A DNA stretch of 64,000 nt from Kappaphycus alvarezii (Eukaryota; Rhodophyta; Florideophyceae; Gigartinales; Solieriaceae): positions 124,001-188,000 of the forward strand of contig NADL03000755.1 in NCBI GenBank assembly GCA_002205965.3, read 5' to 3'. The notes below the pieces were generated by a model. The model made no database searches. It saw nothing but the letters and a program-made list of their open reading frames with translations, and was not told the origin of the DNA. Below are positions 33,560 through 42,330 of the stretch, piece by piece; positions within the stretch are counted from its first letter, which is position 1; each line of letters begins with the position of its first letter. Position numbers and translations under genes: made by a program.

Positions 33560-34290
33560 CGAGGGGTAAAATTTGGGGTCTTTTACTGATCAGATATGTA
33601 GGATGGCTATTTTACCAGACTGGGAGTGACACATTTGTTTATGGGAGGGTCTGAAGAGGAGGCAGAGTGAGGTGGGACAATCTCATAGTGCTGGTGCAAG
33701 TCCATCCCTGGGGCAAGCTGCGTTGCACGCAACCGTCGGCGCAGCTTTTTTTTGCATAAGGACAGATCGCACCGGCCCGACAGTCTCCATGGCTCGTACG
33801 GCGACGTGCCCAGCGCCATGAATGCGTCCGGGTACCACCCGCCAAGGGTGGATATCGGTACTGAGATCAGTCGGGATTTGGCAGGCGTGGTGATAATGTC
33901 TTGATACCTCCTGAAATTTGACGCTTTCGCGGTATTCATAGATGTCCAAGGGTTGAAACACCGGGTACATGTGTTTGAAGGAGCAAGTGGACTAACTAAT
34001 ATAACATCGAAAAATTCTGTCCCTTCGGCGCTCGCTATAGCCCTGATGGCTGGCCTTGTGCGGTATTGGCCATCGGAACGGTTCCGTAACCGGGTGTCGC
34101 GTGGCCTTTGCTAAGTCCGAAGTGATGATTGCAACTTGGCTGACGTGACGATCTTTTCGCCCTCGGTGGTGCAAGCTGTAATACAAGAAATGGTCCTCCC
34201 AAATGGACCAGCAACTTACAACGATCCCGCCCTTGACTCCGCTTACTGTCCATTCCAAATTTGTCTACCATCCGCCATAGATATTTTAAT
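33560..34290 (-). mobile_element. LINE fragment, C-terminal domain and 3' end
   Basis: Minus-strand pieces include KATRHPVTEPFRWPIPHKAS and VPISTLGGWYPDAFMALGTS (33700-34110), equivalents of the LINE C-terminus at 23593-24127. The 3' end lies at 33560-33600 (GGGGTAAAATTTGGGGTC then TTTTACTGATCAGATATG). Frame changes near 33970 and 34060 show decay. Confidence 0.7.
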
Positions 34291-34565
34291 ACTGTATCCT
34301 GTCCTCCAAATCTTCTCCAAATAAGCGTTTTACGTCATTTTTATCTACCTTCTTCATCAAATTCACTCCTTATGTAGAAATTTCACGCAAATGCGCCACT
34401 GCAATTTCGATTTTAACTTTTTAGTACCGACTTCAGTCCGCCTTTAATGTGTACATAAACCCATTTTACCCAACTTTTTTGAGATCCACCAACCCCTACA
34501 CACACTTCCCTCCCCTCAAACCCTCTATCCTCCATACACAATCGCCCCACTCCATTTACAACAAA

Positions 34566-35099
34566 ATGAACAACCTTCGCCTCTCCACCCCCATCACCAA
34601 AAATCGCCCTTCTCAACCCTTAAACGGCCTTGTGCTCGCTGCGTATGGCCCGACGGACGCAGAAGATTACCTGCGGCGCCATACGAAGAAGAAGATCATA
34701 GAGTTCGTCCGCGAACTCTTCGTCGAAGGTGAGGCAGAAGAAGTCAGTGAGGGTGAGGCGGAGAAGGATGAGGATGAGCTCGGCAAGTTTTTTGAGGCGT
34801 GAGTGGCCCCGGATTTAGTTTAAGAGGGTGTCGAGAACGATTACATGGAAGACGACGAAGATGTTGAGAAGAATGGGGAGGGGAGTGAAGAAGATGAGGC
34901 AGAGGTAGCCATTGAGGTGAAGCGGGGGCTGAATAATATGGACCAGGTGGTCCCGACTCTAGAACCGGATGGGGGAATCTTCAGTGGTCTAGATATTTCG
35001 CAGGAAGCAATGGAGAATTCTAAGCCGCTCGCGGATATTAGTGGGGACTGCTTGCGTGGGATGGATATTTTGAGGGAACTGTTTGGCTCTGATCTATAG
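34566..35099 (+). pseudogene. Small acidic protein gene, family copy 1
   Basis: One frame from ATG 34566 to the stop at 35099 (178 codons) is interrupted by TGA at 34800-34802 and TAA eight codons later, at 34824-34826. The parts are a Leu-rich N-terminus, the motif GPTDAEDYLRRH, a Glu/Lys-rich region, and the C-terminal motif VPTLEPDGG...PLADISGDCL...FGSDL. A paralogue on the minus strand (about 47010-47610) shares all three motifs and about 200 bp of downstream sequence, including GTCTATATAAGCTGAGTAAA. No known domain is recognised. Both copies are interrupted, so this is a decaying gene family, or a gene with unrecognised processing; a 20-bp GTGAGT..TTTAG intron would be too short to believe. 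Confidence 0.55.
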
Positions 35100-35300
35100 A
35101 ACTAAGATATTAAGGAAGATTATAGATATTTATCCTGATGGTATCTTCTGTTAGTCATTCCCGTTCACCCTATTCTATTTGATGCATTTTATGGTTCTTA
35201 GTACGTTTCTTTGAGACTTTAAGGTTAGCCAAAAAGTCTATATAAGCTGAGTAAACTGCTTCCTCTTGTGGAGGTTAAGAAAGTTGGCAGACAATTTCAA
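35100..35300 (+). repeat. Downstream sequence shared with the paralogous locus
   Basis: It matches the reverse complement of 46815-47010 at high identity, including GTCTATATAAGCTGAGTAAA and CTGCTTCCTCTTGTGGAGGT. The duplication unit therefore extends past the coding part. Confidence 0.75.
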
Positions 35301-35809
35301 AAGAGATACTCCAGTAGTAACGAAGTTGGTAGTCATCTTCGGGATCAAAATTTATAAATGGCTCTCAAGCCTCGAAGCTAGGTGGAAAAGCCTGCCCCTT
35401 TAGGATTGTTGGGGATCCACCGAGCCCTCTTCCATTTCAGCCCATTGCATTTTCCTTGCAACGTACACGGAAGCAGATATGTTGTTCGTAAGGCGGAGGT
35501 ACAGCCTGCCCCTTTCGGAAAAAGTCGGTAACCCTAGATTTCGCGTCCGATTATAGAACTTTTGTCCCGCAACTACGTTACCATAGCACTTTTGTCGTTC
35601 GCAATACCTCCGTTTTGGACAGGGGGCGTCGGATATCCCTCTTGCACCGACTTTCTGCTAACACAAGCACTGCAGTTTGATCGTTTGTTTGGTGTGAGTA
35701 GTGCGAAAGTTGGTAGTCCTATGAATTTTCGTTTAATCCATGAGTCACAGTCTATCGTGCTAATAAAGGAGCATATCTACCACATAAAATGTAGCTTGTA
35801 GCGCAGCCA
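35301..35809. other. No gene recognised
   Basis: Two short direct repeats of AGCCTGCCCCTTT occur (35390 and 35503). Nothing else is supported. Confidence 0.35.
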
Positions 35810-36430
35810 GCAAGCAGGCGGCGTGGGATGAGACGATCAACTTACAGTGTCATTAAAGAAAAATGACCCTCACCAAAGAGTGTATGTTCAGGGCTCGACT
35901 GGAAACCGATCGTGCCACTTTCTTGATCGTAGAGAACGCACTGGAGTGCTACCGTGCGAGCGTCGTGATAGGAACTTGAACGAGCCTGTAATTACTACAT
36001 GGGGAGATTTTGGATATTTTACTGATTAGGAATCTGGAGTAACTACTTCCAGGAGCAGTGGTAGGCAATTCTCAGCATTAGAGACGCGGTGAGGCAGACG
36101 GAATCACACGACAGGCGTGAGGCCACCCATCAGTCATGTTTCGTTGGAGGAAATCTGCACCGCGGTATGTCCTAACATAAAGACGGATTGCACGCTTCGA
36201 AAGGTCTCCATGGCTCTCACATCCAAGTGTCTGCTCATGTCTGTAGGAACCTCTAAGGCGTCGGTCTGGCACCATCAAGGAGTGTACGTATATTGGAAGT
36301 ATATTGGAACAGGGACGAGTCGTGACCTGGTATTCGTGGTGATGAACTCTTGATACCCTCTGAACATGAATGCTTCGCAGAGCCCAAATAAGGAATGTTG
36401 TTGAAGCACTGTACCCATGTGTTTGAGAGG
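35810..36430 (-). mobile_element. Two adjacent LINE C-terminal fragments
   Basis: The first (35810-36000) resembles 23495-23690, the end of the LINE protein. The second starts with a 3' terminus at 36001-36040 (GGGGAGATTTTGGATATTTT then ACTGATTAGG). It continues through a minus-strand frame containing HGDLSKRAIRLYVRTYRG (about 36140-36200), the equivalent of YGKVRAVLTQR in other copies. Both are 5' truncated and decayed. Confidence 0.55.
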
Positions 36431-36464
36431 GCTGGTGAGTTGTTGCATTATGGTGCTGATCTTA

Positions 36465-36515
36465 GAGCGTTCCCACCGGTTGCACGCAAATACCTATTTT
36501 GCGTGCAACAAGGTT
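36465..36515. repeat. Harbinger left terminal inverted repeat with hairpin
   Basis: The 18-bp terminal repeat is followed by TTGCACGCAAA...TTTGCGTGCAA, a perfect 11-bp palindrome arm pair around TACCTAT. The AAATACCTATTTT segment is shared with the right end. Confidence 0.85.
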
Positions 36516-37064
36516 CCAAGTGAAGCGCTCCTATTGGCCGTAGAAAACAAAATAGGTGCGATTTTCAATTTGTGCAAAATGAACAAGTGTCTCTCCCACC
36601 GGCAGTTCTCAACATCTTGCACAAATGTCTCAACCGACATGCCTGCGTACTCTAGGTACCATTGGTAGCCGTTATCCCTGCTGTGCTCCAACAGTGCACA
36701 TCTACCCCCGAAGTCACTCACATAGGTGCAAGTGCCTGTTTCTCGGTTCTGTTTGCTGCTTCTCGTGTTTCTTTCTCCCTGCACCCATCAATGCCACCCC
36801 AGCTTCCCCTTTATCCTCTCGTCAGATCCCGCTCGCCACCGTACCTTTTGTTTCAACTACAACTACCACGTACTTGAAGCCCTCCCTTCGTTTTGTGCTT
36901 CCAGCTTTGGTGGTTTCCCAGCGTCACTTTTACTCCCTCTCTCTCTTTTAGATCTCCTGCAAAACACGAACCCCATCAGCCGCTTCAATATTCTTTAGAG
37001 ACCCTCACCCTTCACACGCTTTATCTTACTTGCTTTTGTAGTGCGAGTGCAAAACAACTAACGA

Positions 37065-38363
37065 ATGGAGCAAGATTTTTTTGTGGAGATTGCGACAGAT
37101 GATGGGATACTCGATTTGCTTAACTACATGGTAGAAGATAGAGATGAGGACGAGCCTGCTCAGCGCGGCGGATCGCACCCGGGCCGGCAGCCGAACATCG
37201 AACGCAATCATAGAGCGGGGCACGAAAATCTGTTACGGGACTACTTCGGGGAGACGCCACTGTACACCGACGCGCAATTCAGGAGAAGGTTCCGACTGTC
37301 CCGCGCTCGGTTTCTGAGCATTGTCGACGTTATGGAGGATCACGACCCTTTTTTTGTTCAAAGGGCCGACTGTACTGGGCGTCTGGGTCTCAGCGCGTTA
37401 CAAAAAGCTACGGCAGCCATTCGAATCTTGGCTTATGGCTACGCAGCGGATGCAGTGGATGAGTACATAAGGATTGGTGAGTCCACAGCTGCGCTGGCGC
37501 TAGTGCGATTTGTGCGAGGGGTGATTGAATGTTTTGGTGCGGAGTATCTCCGGGTTCCAAACCAGCAGGACATACAGCGCTTGTTGCGGCGCTCCAACAG
37601 GGAGGGCTTTCCTGGATGCCTCGGTAGCATCGACTGCACAAAATGGGTTTGGAAGAACTGTCCCACTGCTTTGCATGGGCAGTTCACGGGAAAAGAGGGA
37701 GTGCCTACAATAACCATCGAGGCAATTGCGGACAGCACGTTATGGATATGGCATCTCTTTGTTGGCATGCCAGGTAGCCACAACGATATCAACGTTGTGG
37801 AGGCATCGCCGCTGGTGAACAAGATTGTTCAGGGTGTGTACCCTCCCCCACTCACCTATACAGTAGGTGGTGTAGAGCGCAACAAGCCTTATTGGCTAGC
37901 TGACGGAATCTATCCGCGGTGGATGGTATTCCTGCAGACGGTTTCTCAACCCGTCACTGGGAAGGAGCGGCTTTTTGCCAAATGGCAGGAGGCGAGACGG
38001 AAGGACGCCGAGCGTGCATTCGGCGTCCTTCAAGCCAAATGGCACATCATTGCCCGCCCAGGAAACTTCTTCGAGAAGAGTTTCATGTCGGAGATTGTGA
38101 CCTGTGTGGTCATTCTTCATAACATGTCCAGGGAAGACCTGGAAGAGGAGGAAAGCGATGGCGAGGATGGTGGCGAGATGCAAATTGGATCAGAATCAGC
38201 AGCACCAATGTGGGAAGCTGCAAACAGTACGAGTGCAGAAGTTGCACCCGGCACAATTGCCGCTTTGACGGCCGTGCACTCAGTTTTCAACGATCCGACT
38301 GAGTACAACACCCTCCGAGAATTGATCATAGATCATGTATGGTCCAGGTTCGGCGATGAGTGA
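37065..38363 (+). CDS. PIF/Harbinger transposase, DDE nuclease
   Basis: An intact frame of 432 codons, close to the usual 380-450 residues. This DDE_Tnp_4-type nuclease cuts the transposon ends and joins them to a TTA/TAA target in the nucleus. Catalytic residues can be placed: D190 in GCLGSIDCTKW, D280 in YWLADGIYP, and E316 in RRKDAERAFGVLQAKW, followed by the conserved ILHNM at 350-354. The GMPGSHNDINV block (235-243) is typical of the family. The N-terminus (1-60) is acidic then basic and the C-terminus (356-400) acidic. In this superfamily the nuclease needs the Myb-like partner, here encoded 190 bp downstream on the other strand, for nuclear import and end recognition. No truncation is evident. 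Confidence 0.93.
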   Translation: MEQDFFVEIATDDGILDLLNYMVEDRDEDEPAQRGGSHPGRQPNIERNHRAGHENLLRDYFGETPLYTDAQFRRRFRLSRARFLSIVDVMEDHDPFFVQRADCTGRLGLSALQKATAAIRILAYGYAADAVDEYIRIGESTAALALVRFVRGVIECFGAEYLRVPNQQDIQRLLRRSNREGFPGCLGSIDCTKWVWKNCPTALHGQFTGKEGVPTITIEAIADSTLWIWHLFVGMPGSHNDINVVEASPLVNKIVQGVYPPPLTYTVGGVERNKPYWLADGIYPRWMVFLQTVSQPVTGKERLFAKWQEARRKDAERAFGVLQAKWHIIARPGNFFEKSFMSEIVTCVVILHNMSREDLEEEESDGEDGGEMQIGSESAAPMWEAANSTSAEVAPGTIAALTAVHSVFNDPTEYNTLRELIIDHVWSRFGDE

Positions 38364-38554
38364 GACAATTGGCGAGAGTTTCTCGCACGCCAAACATCAT
38401 CCGCACAGTGTCAAGAAGCAACATTTTGGAACGAACCACCTGTTAAAGAAAACAGCCTCGCCATCACAATCCAACTCGAGGGAAGGGAAAGTACACGAAG
38501 GAAGAGAATTCGTAGTTTATTAAGCAGTTCAGAGCATCATATTATCAGAGCAAA

Positions 38555-39652
38555 TTACTGTTCCTCACAATTCTCATTCATCGAGAGGAGAGCCGTCCTC
38601 TTTCTCGCCTTAAGAATTGCTTCTTTGCGCATGAGGTCGAAGTACTCCTTCGTCTGATCCTCATCTTTAGAAACAGAAGCGCTTTCCTTGAACAACATGA
38701 TTTCTGTGTATCGCTCCAGTGTGTCATTCCGTTTGCGTTGAAGCTCCACAGCTTCATTCATTAACTTTATCTTTTTGTTGTCCCCGGCGGCCTTCTTCTG
38801 CTCCGCCTTGGCCCTCTTTCGTCCCATTGGCCTCTCGAATGTTTTACTAGAGTTCGTACAGGACGCAAACTCGTTTTGTCCTTCCGTCTCCTCGCCCACG
38901 TTCTTTTTAATCTGCTCAACTTGGACCTGGAATTTCGGGTGTCCGTTGACGACTTCCCAAGCCTCGAGGAACCTGAATGTTCTCCCTGTATTGTCCGAAG
39001 GGTGCGCCACCTTGACCTTGTTGAAGCTGGCAGTCGCCAGTCGGATAATATCTGAGTATGAGACTCCTGTAGGCTTCAACCGCTTTACCGCGCTGTAGCA
39101 TGCGGAGAAGCGAACGCAATTCGCTTTGATACAATCGAATCGACGCCGTAGTGAGAGCGCGTTGCGGGTGCTACAATGGCTTGGTTTCAAGTGATCGTTA
39201 TAAATTTCAGCAACGCGCTCATAAAACTTAGATGCTTTCTGGTCCGAACCCACCACAGGGTCCTCCGATACGTTCAACCAGGCCCTAACCACAGCTATAT
39301 CTTCCTTACTAGTAAATCCAAACCCACGTGAACCTTTCCCAGTAGTTGCAAAATTATCTTTCTGTTGCGTGCTGGTGCTTTTAGCTTCTTCTGTTGTCTT
39401 CGTAACTATGCCATGGCTACTAGATGTTGGGGACTGGAAGAGGAGCGTTGGAGATTTTGGAGATAAAATATCGATGCTCCGAATCGAGGGAAGCTCACGT
39501 GAACACTCTTCGAGATTAAATCTTTTCGTATCACTCGGTATTGATGGTACAGAATCGTGATTGGCGGCTGAAAGCTGTGATATTGGGCGGATTGTTGGCA
39601 CCGCGATGCTCACGAACGCAGCAGAGCGATAGCGCTGGTTCCTGTTGTCCAT
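38555..39652 (-). CDS. Harbinger Myb/SANT-like DNA-binding protein (ORF1)
   Basis: An intact 365-codon frame starts at ATG 39652. After a Ser-rich N-terminus, residues 111-180 form a trihelix/Myb-like domain (GFTSKEDIAVVRAWLNVSED, then KFYERVAEIYN and LRRRFDCIKANC), as in the ORF1 protein of PIF/Harbinger elements and related plant-type NAM-associated proteins. Residues 275-350 are strongly charged and coiled-coil-like, with a basic patch GRKRAKAEQKK that may serve nuclear import. In the family this protein binds subterminal repeats and recruits the nuclease. It is convergent with the transposase gene, which ends 190 bp away, and its promoter would lie in the right 430 bp of the element. Confidence 0.88.
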   Translation of the reverse strand: MDNRNQRYRSAAFVSIAVPTIRPISQLSAANHDSVPSIPSDTKRFNLEECSRELPSIRSIDILSPKSPTLLFQSPTSSSHGIVTKTTEEAKSTSTQQKDNFATTGKGSRGFGFTSKEDIAVVRAWLNVSEDPVVGSDQKASKFYERVAEIYNDHLKPSHCSTRNALSLRRRFDCIKANCVRFSACYSAVKRLKPTGVSYSDIIRLATASFNKVKVAHPSDNTGRTFRFLEAWEVVNGHPKFQVQVEQIKKNVGEETEGQNEFASCTNSSKTFERPMGRKRAKAEQKKAAGDNKKIKLMNEAVELQRKRNDTLERYTEIMLFKESASVSKDEDQTKEYFDLMRKEAILKARKRTALLSMNENCEEQ

Positions 39653-39934
39653 TGATATGAAAATGTCTCAACTGTTTGACGGAGCACGTGAAATCGAAGT
39701 AAAGCTGGGTGAGGCAATGCGCAGTACCCAGCCGTTGATGAAGATGGAGACTATTCTTGTTTGTAAACCTCTCTCCAGAAAGAGCGGCATCCTGATATCG
39801 AAACGGTGGCTTCTATGCGTCTTGGATGTCAGGCAGTTCCGGTTTCCCGGGAAAAAGGTATCCGGGGAATGATGGCTACCAAGTACACAGCGAATGAGAA
39901 AGCGCCATGTCAACGAACCCTTGGGGTATCTTTG

Positions 39935-39981
39935 CACAAATCCAGACACCAAATTTCAGAAATTTGGTGTCTGGATTTGTG
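39935..39981. repeat. 22-bp perfect hairpin in the right end of the Harbinger element
   Basis: The arms CACAAATCCAGACACCAAAT.. (39935-39956) and their exact reverse complement (39960-39981) are separated by CAG. Repeated CCTATTTT units follow up to the terminal repeat. Confidence 0.9.
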
Positions 39982-40082
39982 TAACCACGCCTATTTTGAC
40001 CTATTTTCTGTACCGGTGGGAGTTGGCCTTGACCTATTTTTCAAAAAATAGGTATTTGGGTCAACCGGTGGGACCGCTCTTA

Positions 40083-40277
40083 AATACCGGGATTCATGAC
40101 CACATTTGACACGTGGACATACGTTAGCACGTCCTGGGTCACCATATTTCTCCCGATGGTATTGGCGTTGCAGCCCAGGAATCATTATCACACGTGACAA
40201 GTGGACATACTGTAAGAGCTAAATTACAGTGAGAACAGTACAGTTACTCTCGGGGCCGTGTAAGTAGCTCTGCCACG
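40083..40277. other. Harbinger flank
   Basis: Contains CACACGTGACAAGTGGACATAC, which nearly repeats an upstream unit (ACACGTGGACATAC near 40110), and an ACAGTACAGTTAC palindrome half. No gene. Confidence 0.35.
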
Positions 40278-41625
40278 TCAACTGCAACGGTGCTCTACCA
40301 GGTCATTCATTTGTAAACAGCGTCCTTTACATGGTGGCATCGCTTCCTTATCAAGAGAACACCTCAGGAAACTACTGAGGAAAAAGCTATCCAATCTCGC
40401 ATAATGGAGAGGCTCAAGGAGTCTGCCAATCTCTTCGCTAGAAACACACCCCGTCTCCGACATCCTCCCAAGTACTACAATAATTAGTCGTCTATTACCA
40501 TATCTAGAATCCATCATGAGCCCAGTACAAACAATAATCGTCGAGAAGATCAAGAAATTCCTCAAAGGTACATCAAATCTTTGAAAAGAAGTCCCCGGCC
40601 TTGATTTCACGAAAGACTTAAAATTGTTGACGTCATTAACTTTCTTCTAATTACGAAATTAGATATAAACACGATCCCTGATTGATTTTCACAAGAATTA
40701 AACGAACACGTCCGTGTCTCTCGGGGTGAAGAAGAGATCCACAAACACCGTCAGCGGTTCATCGATCTATATTCGGTAGAATCTCTTGAAAATTTATGGA
40801 AATAACAGAATTCATCGTGCATTTATAGGCTGCTGCAAAAACCGATCAACATGTCAATCGACGAAGCCACCAAATATAATCTCATCGTAGAAGACTGCTA
40901 TGAAATAAGACCTCCGACACCACCCAGTACTGCCAAGATTGTAATAACCCCGAATTACACCCAGGTATTCCGAGCAAGAAGCAAAACCAGCACTGTTATT
41001 GCCTCGACCTAACAAGAGCATTCAGACGATTACTTAGATTTTCGGCCATTCCAGAAGAAACACAGGAAAAAATCGAAACCATTCCATCATCGACTCCAAC
41101 CGATACTCTATCAAATGAAAGCATCCCAGATTACGCACGAGTTATGCTTAATGGTATTATTACCAGTCCTCAATAAGTAAGATCGTCTGGCTGTATCAAT
41201 AAGTAGAACATACGGCACCGCGCTTGACGATTTTTTTCGTAATCTATCCGATATCGTCCAGCTCAAACCAAAAAATCAAGCTCACAAAATCGATAGATTG
41301 AACGCAGTATCATACGAAAGCCTCAGAGCGATATAAAGCAACCCCCAAGAGCCGCCTCAATTTTTATCGCTCGCTTAGTTGTTCACCGCCACTACATTCC
41401 GTGCTGCATGGCAGCCCTTCAACTCGTGCTAAACTGACTCATAGATGTACTTGTAGAACAAGATTGGTGCGGAAAGCTACTTGAAAAGCACGCAACATAC
41501 CAAAATCTAGTAATATCAGCAGAATTCATCAACACCACTGCGTAAAATATCGACGAACAAATACATTTGTCGCCATTTCTCTCATTTTTCGTCAAAGAAG
41601 AATCACACCCGGTTGCTATGTGATG
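40278..41625 (+). other. Decayed coding tract of unknown family, plus strand
   Basis: Several plus-strand stretches have protein-like composition (for example around 40440-40590, 41230-41330 and 41400-41620) but no recognisable domain. The tract is followed by a palindrome cluster (41630-41672) and an LTR-like module. It may be the interior of an old element or a dead gene. Confidence 0.3.
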
Positions 41626-41629
41626 AAAT

Positions 41630-41672
41630 ACAGTACAGTATTGTTTTATTATATCTACTGTACAGTACATTT
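41630..41672. repeat. TACTGTAC-type palindrome pair
   Basis: TACAGTACAGTATTG and CTACTGTACAGTACATT flank a 15-nt AT spacer. Confidence 0.6.
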
Positions 41673-41837
41673 ATCTCATACTTTTTAATGGAGTGACATC
41701 TACAGTTTTCGATGCATTGAACGGTTTCGCAAATGGCTTGGCGAATACACGGTATCTACGCTCCGGTAGAAATTTATTGGGTACCAACCCACATATCTAC
41801 CACAGTAAATTAACCCCCATTTTCTCATTCTCTTTTT

Positions 41838-42330
41838 AATCTGTAATGTGATAAGAATTGTCACATTAAAAAACTCGCCGGTAAAAATGCTACATCACAA
41901 GCCGGAGGGTCTCTTATGTGTTTGGTCAGATGTGCTTGACCCAGTTTTTGTCTGTTTTCGGAAACCTAGGATCTTGCACCGACCTTCACGACATCACTGG
42001 CTACCACACCAGGATCCACCAGTTTCTCAAGTTCTTCCTTTGATATACAGCTCTTCACTCTTTATTCTACCGCTCTCTGCTCTCTCATCGAACGCTCTTT
42101 GTTCTTTGATCTACCGCTCTGTGTTTGCAGTTTAACAATTAGTCAGCTCTCTTTTAGTTCCAATTTGTTCTACTGTTTAACTAAAAGCTCTACAGTTGAT
42201 CACTGTTCTATTGCCTCTTCGTGTTCAGTTCTCAAGTAAGGATTCCCTGGTCATTCGAATCCTGAACTTTACTATCAAGACCCAATCTTGATCGAGCCTT
42301 CTTCGCTAAAATTCTTACTCTTAATTTTCA
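41838..42330 (+). mobile_element. LTR-like module, fossil, sister of 1254-1760
   Basis: It starts TGTAATGTGATAAGAATTGT, has pyrimidine-rich GCTCTACAGTTGATC/TCTACCGCTCT units, and ends with AAGGATTCCCTGGTCATTCG followed by AATCCTGAAC, matching the end of the module at 1254-1760. It is probably a diverged LTR. No adjoining coding region can be assigned. Confidence 0.35.

Larger units (their letters stand above)
36465..40079. mobile_element. PIF/Harbinger DNA transposon, looks whole
   Basis: The 3615-bp element has both hallmarks of the superfamily: a 3-bp TTA duplication (36462-36464 and 40080-40082) and terminal inverted repeats GAGCGTTCCCACCGGTTG (left) and GAGCGGTCCCACCGGTTG (right, reverse complement), 17 of 18 identical. 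It encodes, convergently, an intact DDE nuclease (37065-38363, +) and an intact Myb/SANT-like protein (38555-39652, -), the two proteins needed for transposition. Subterminal hairpins and repeated CCTATTTT and CCCACCGG units lie inside both ends and may bind the Myb-like protein. Both frames are open, so this may be an autonomous, recently inserted copy. Confidence 0.92.

Noticed and set aside
34803-34823. 20-bp GT-AG intron in acidic gene copy 1
   Set aside because: Too short for spliceosomal removal and not present in copy 2; in-frame stops are better explained by decay.
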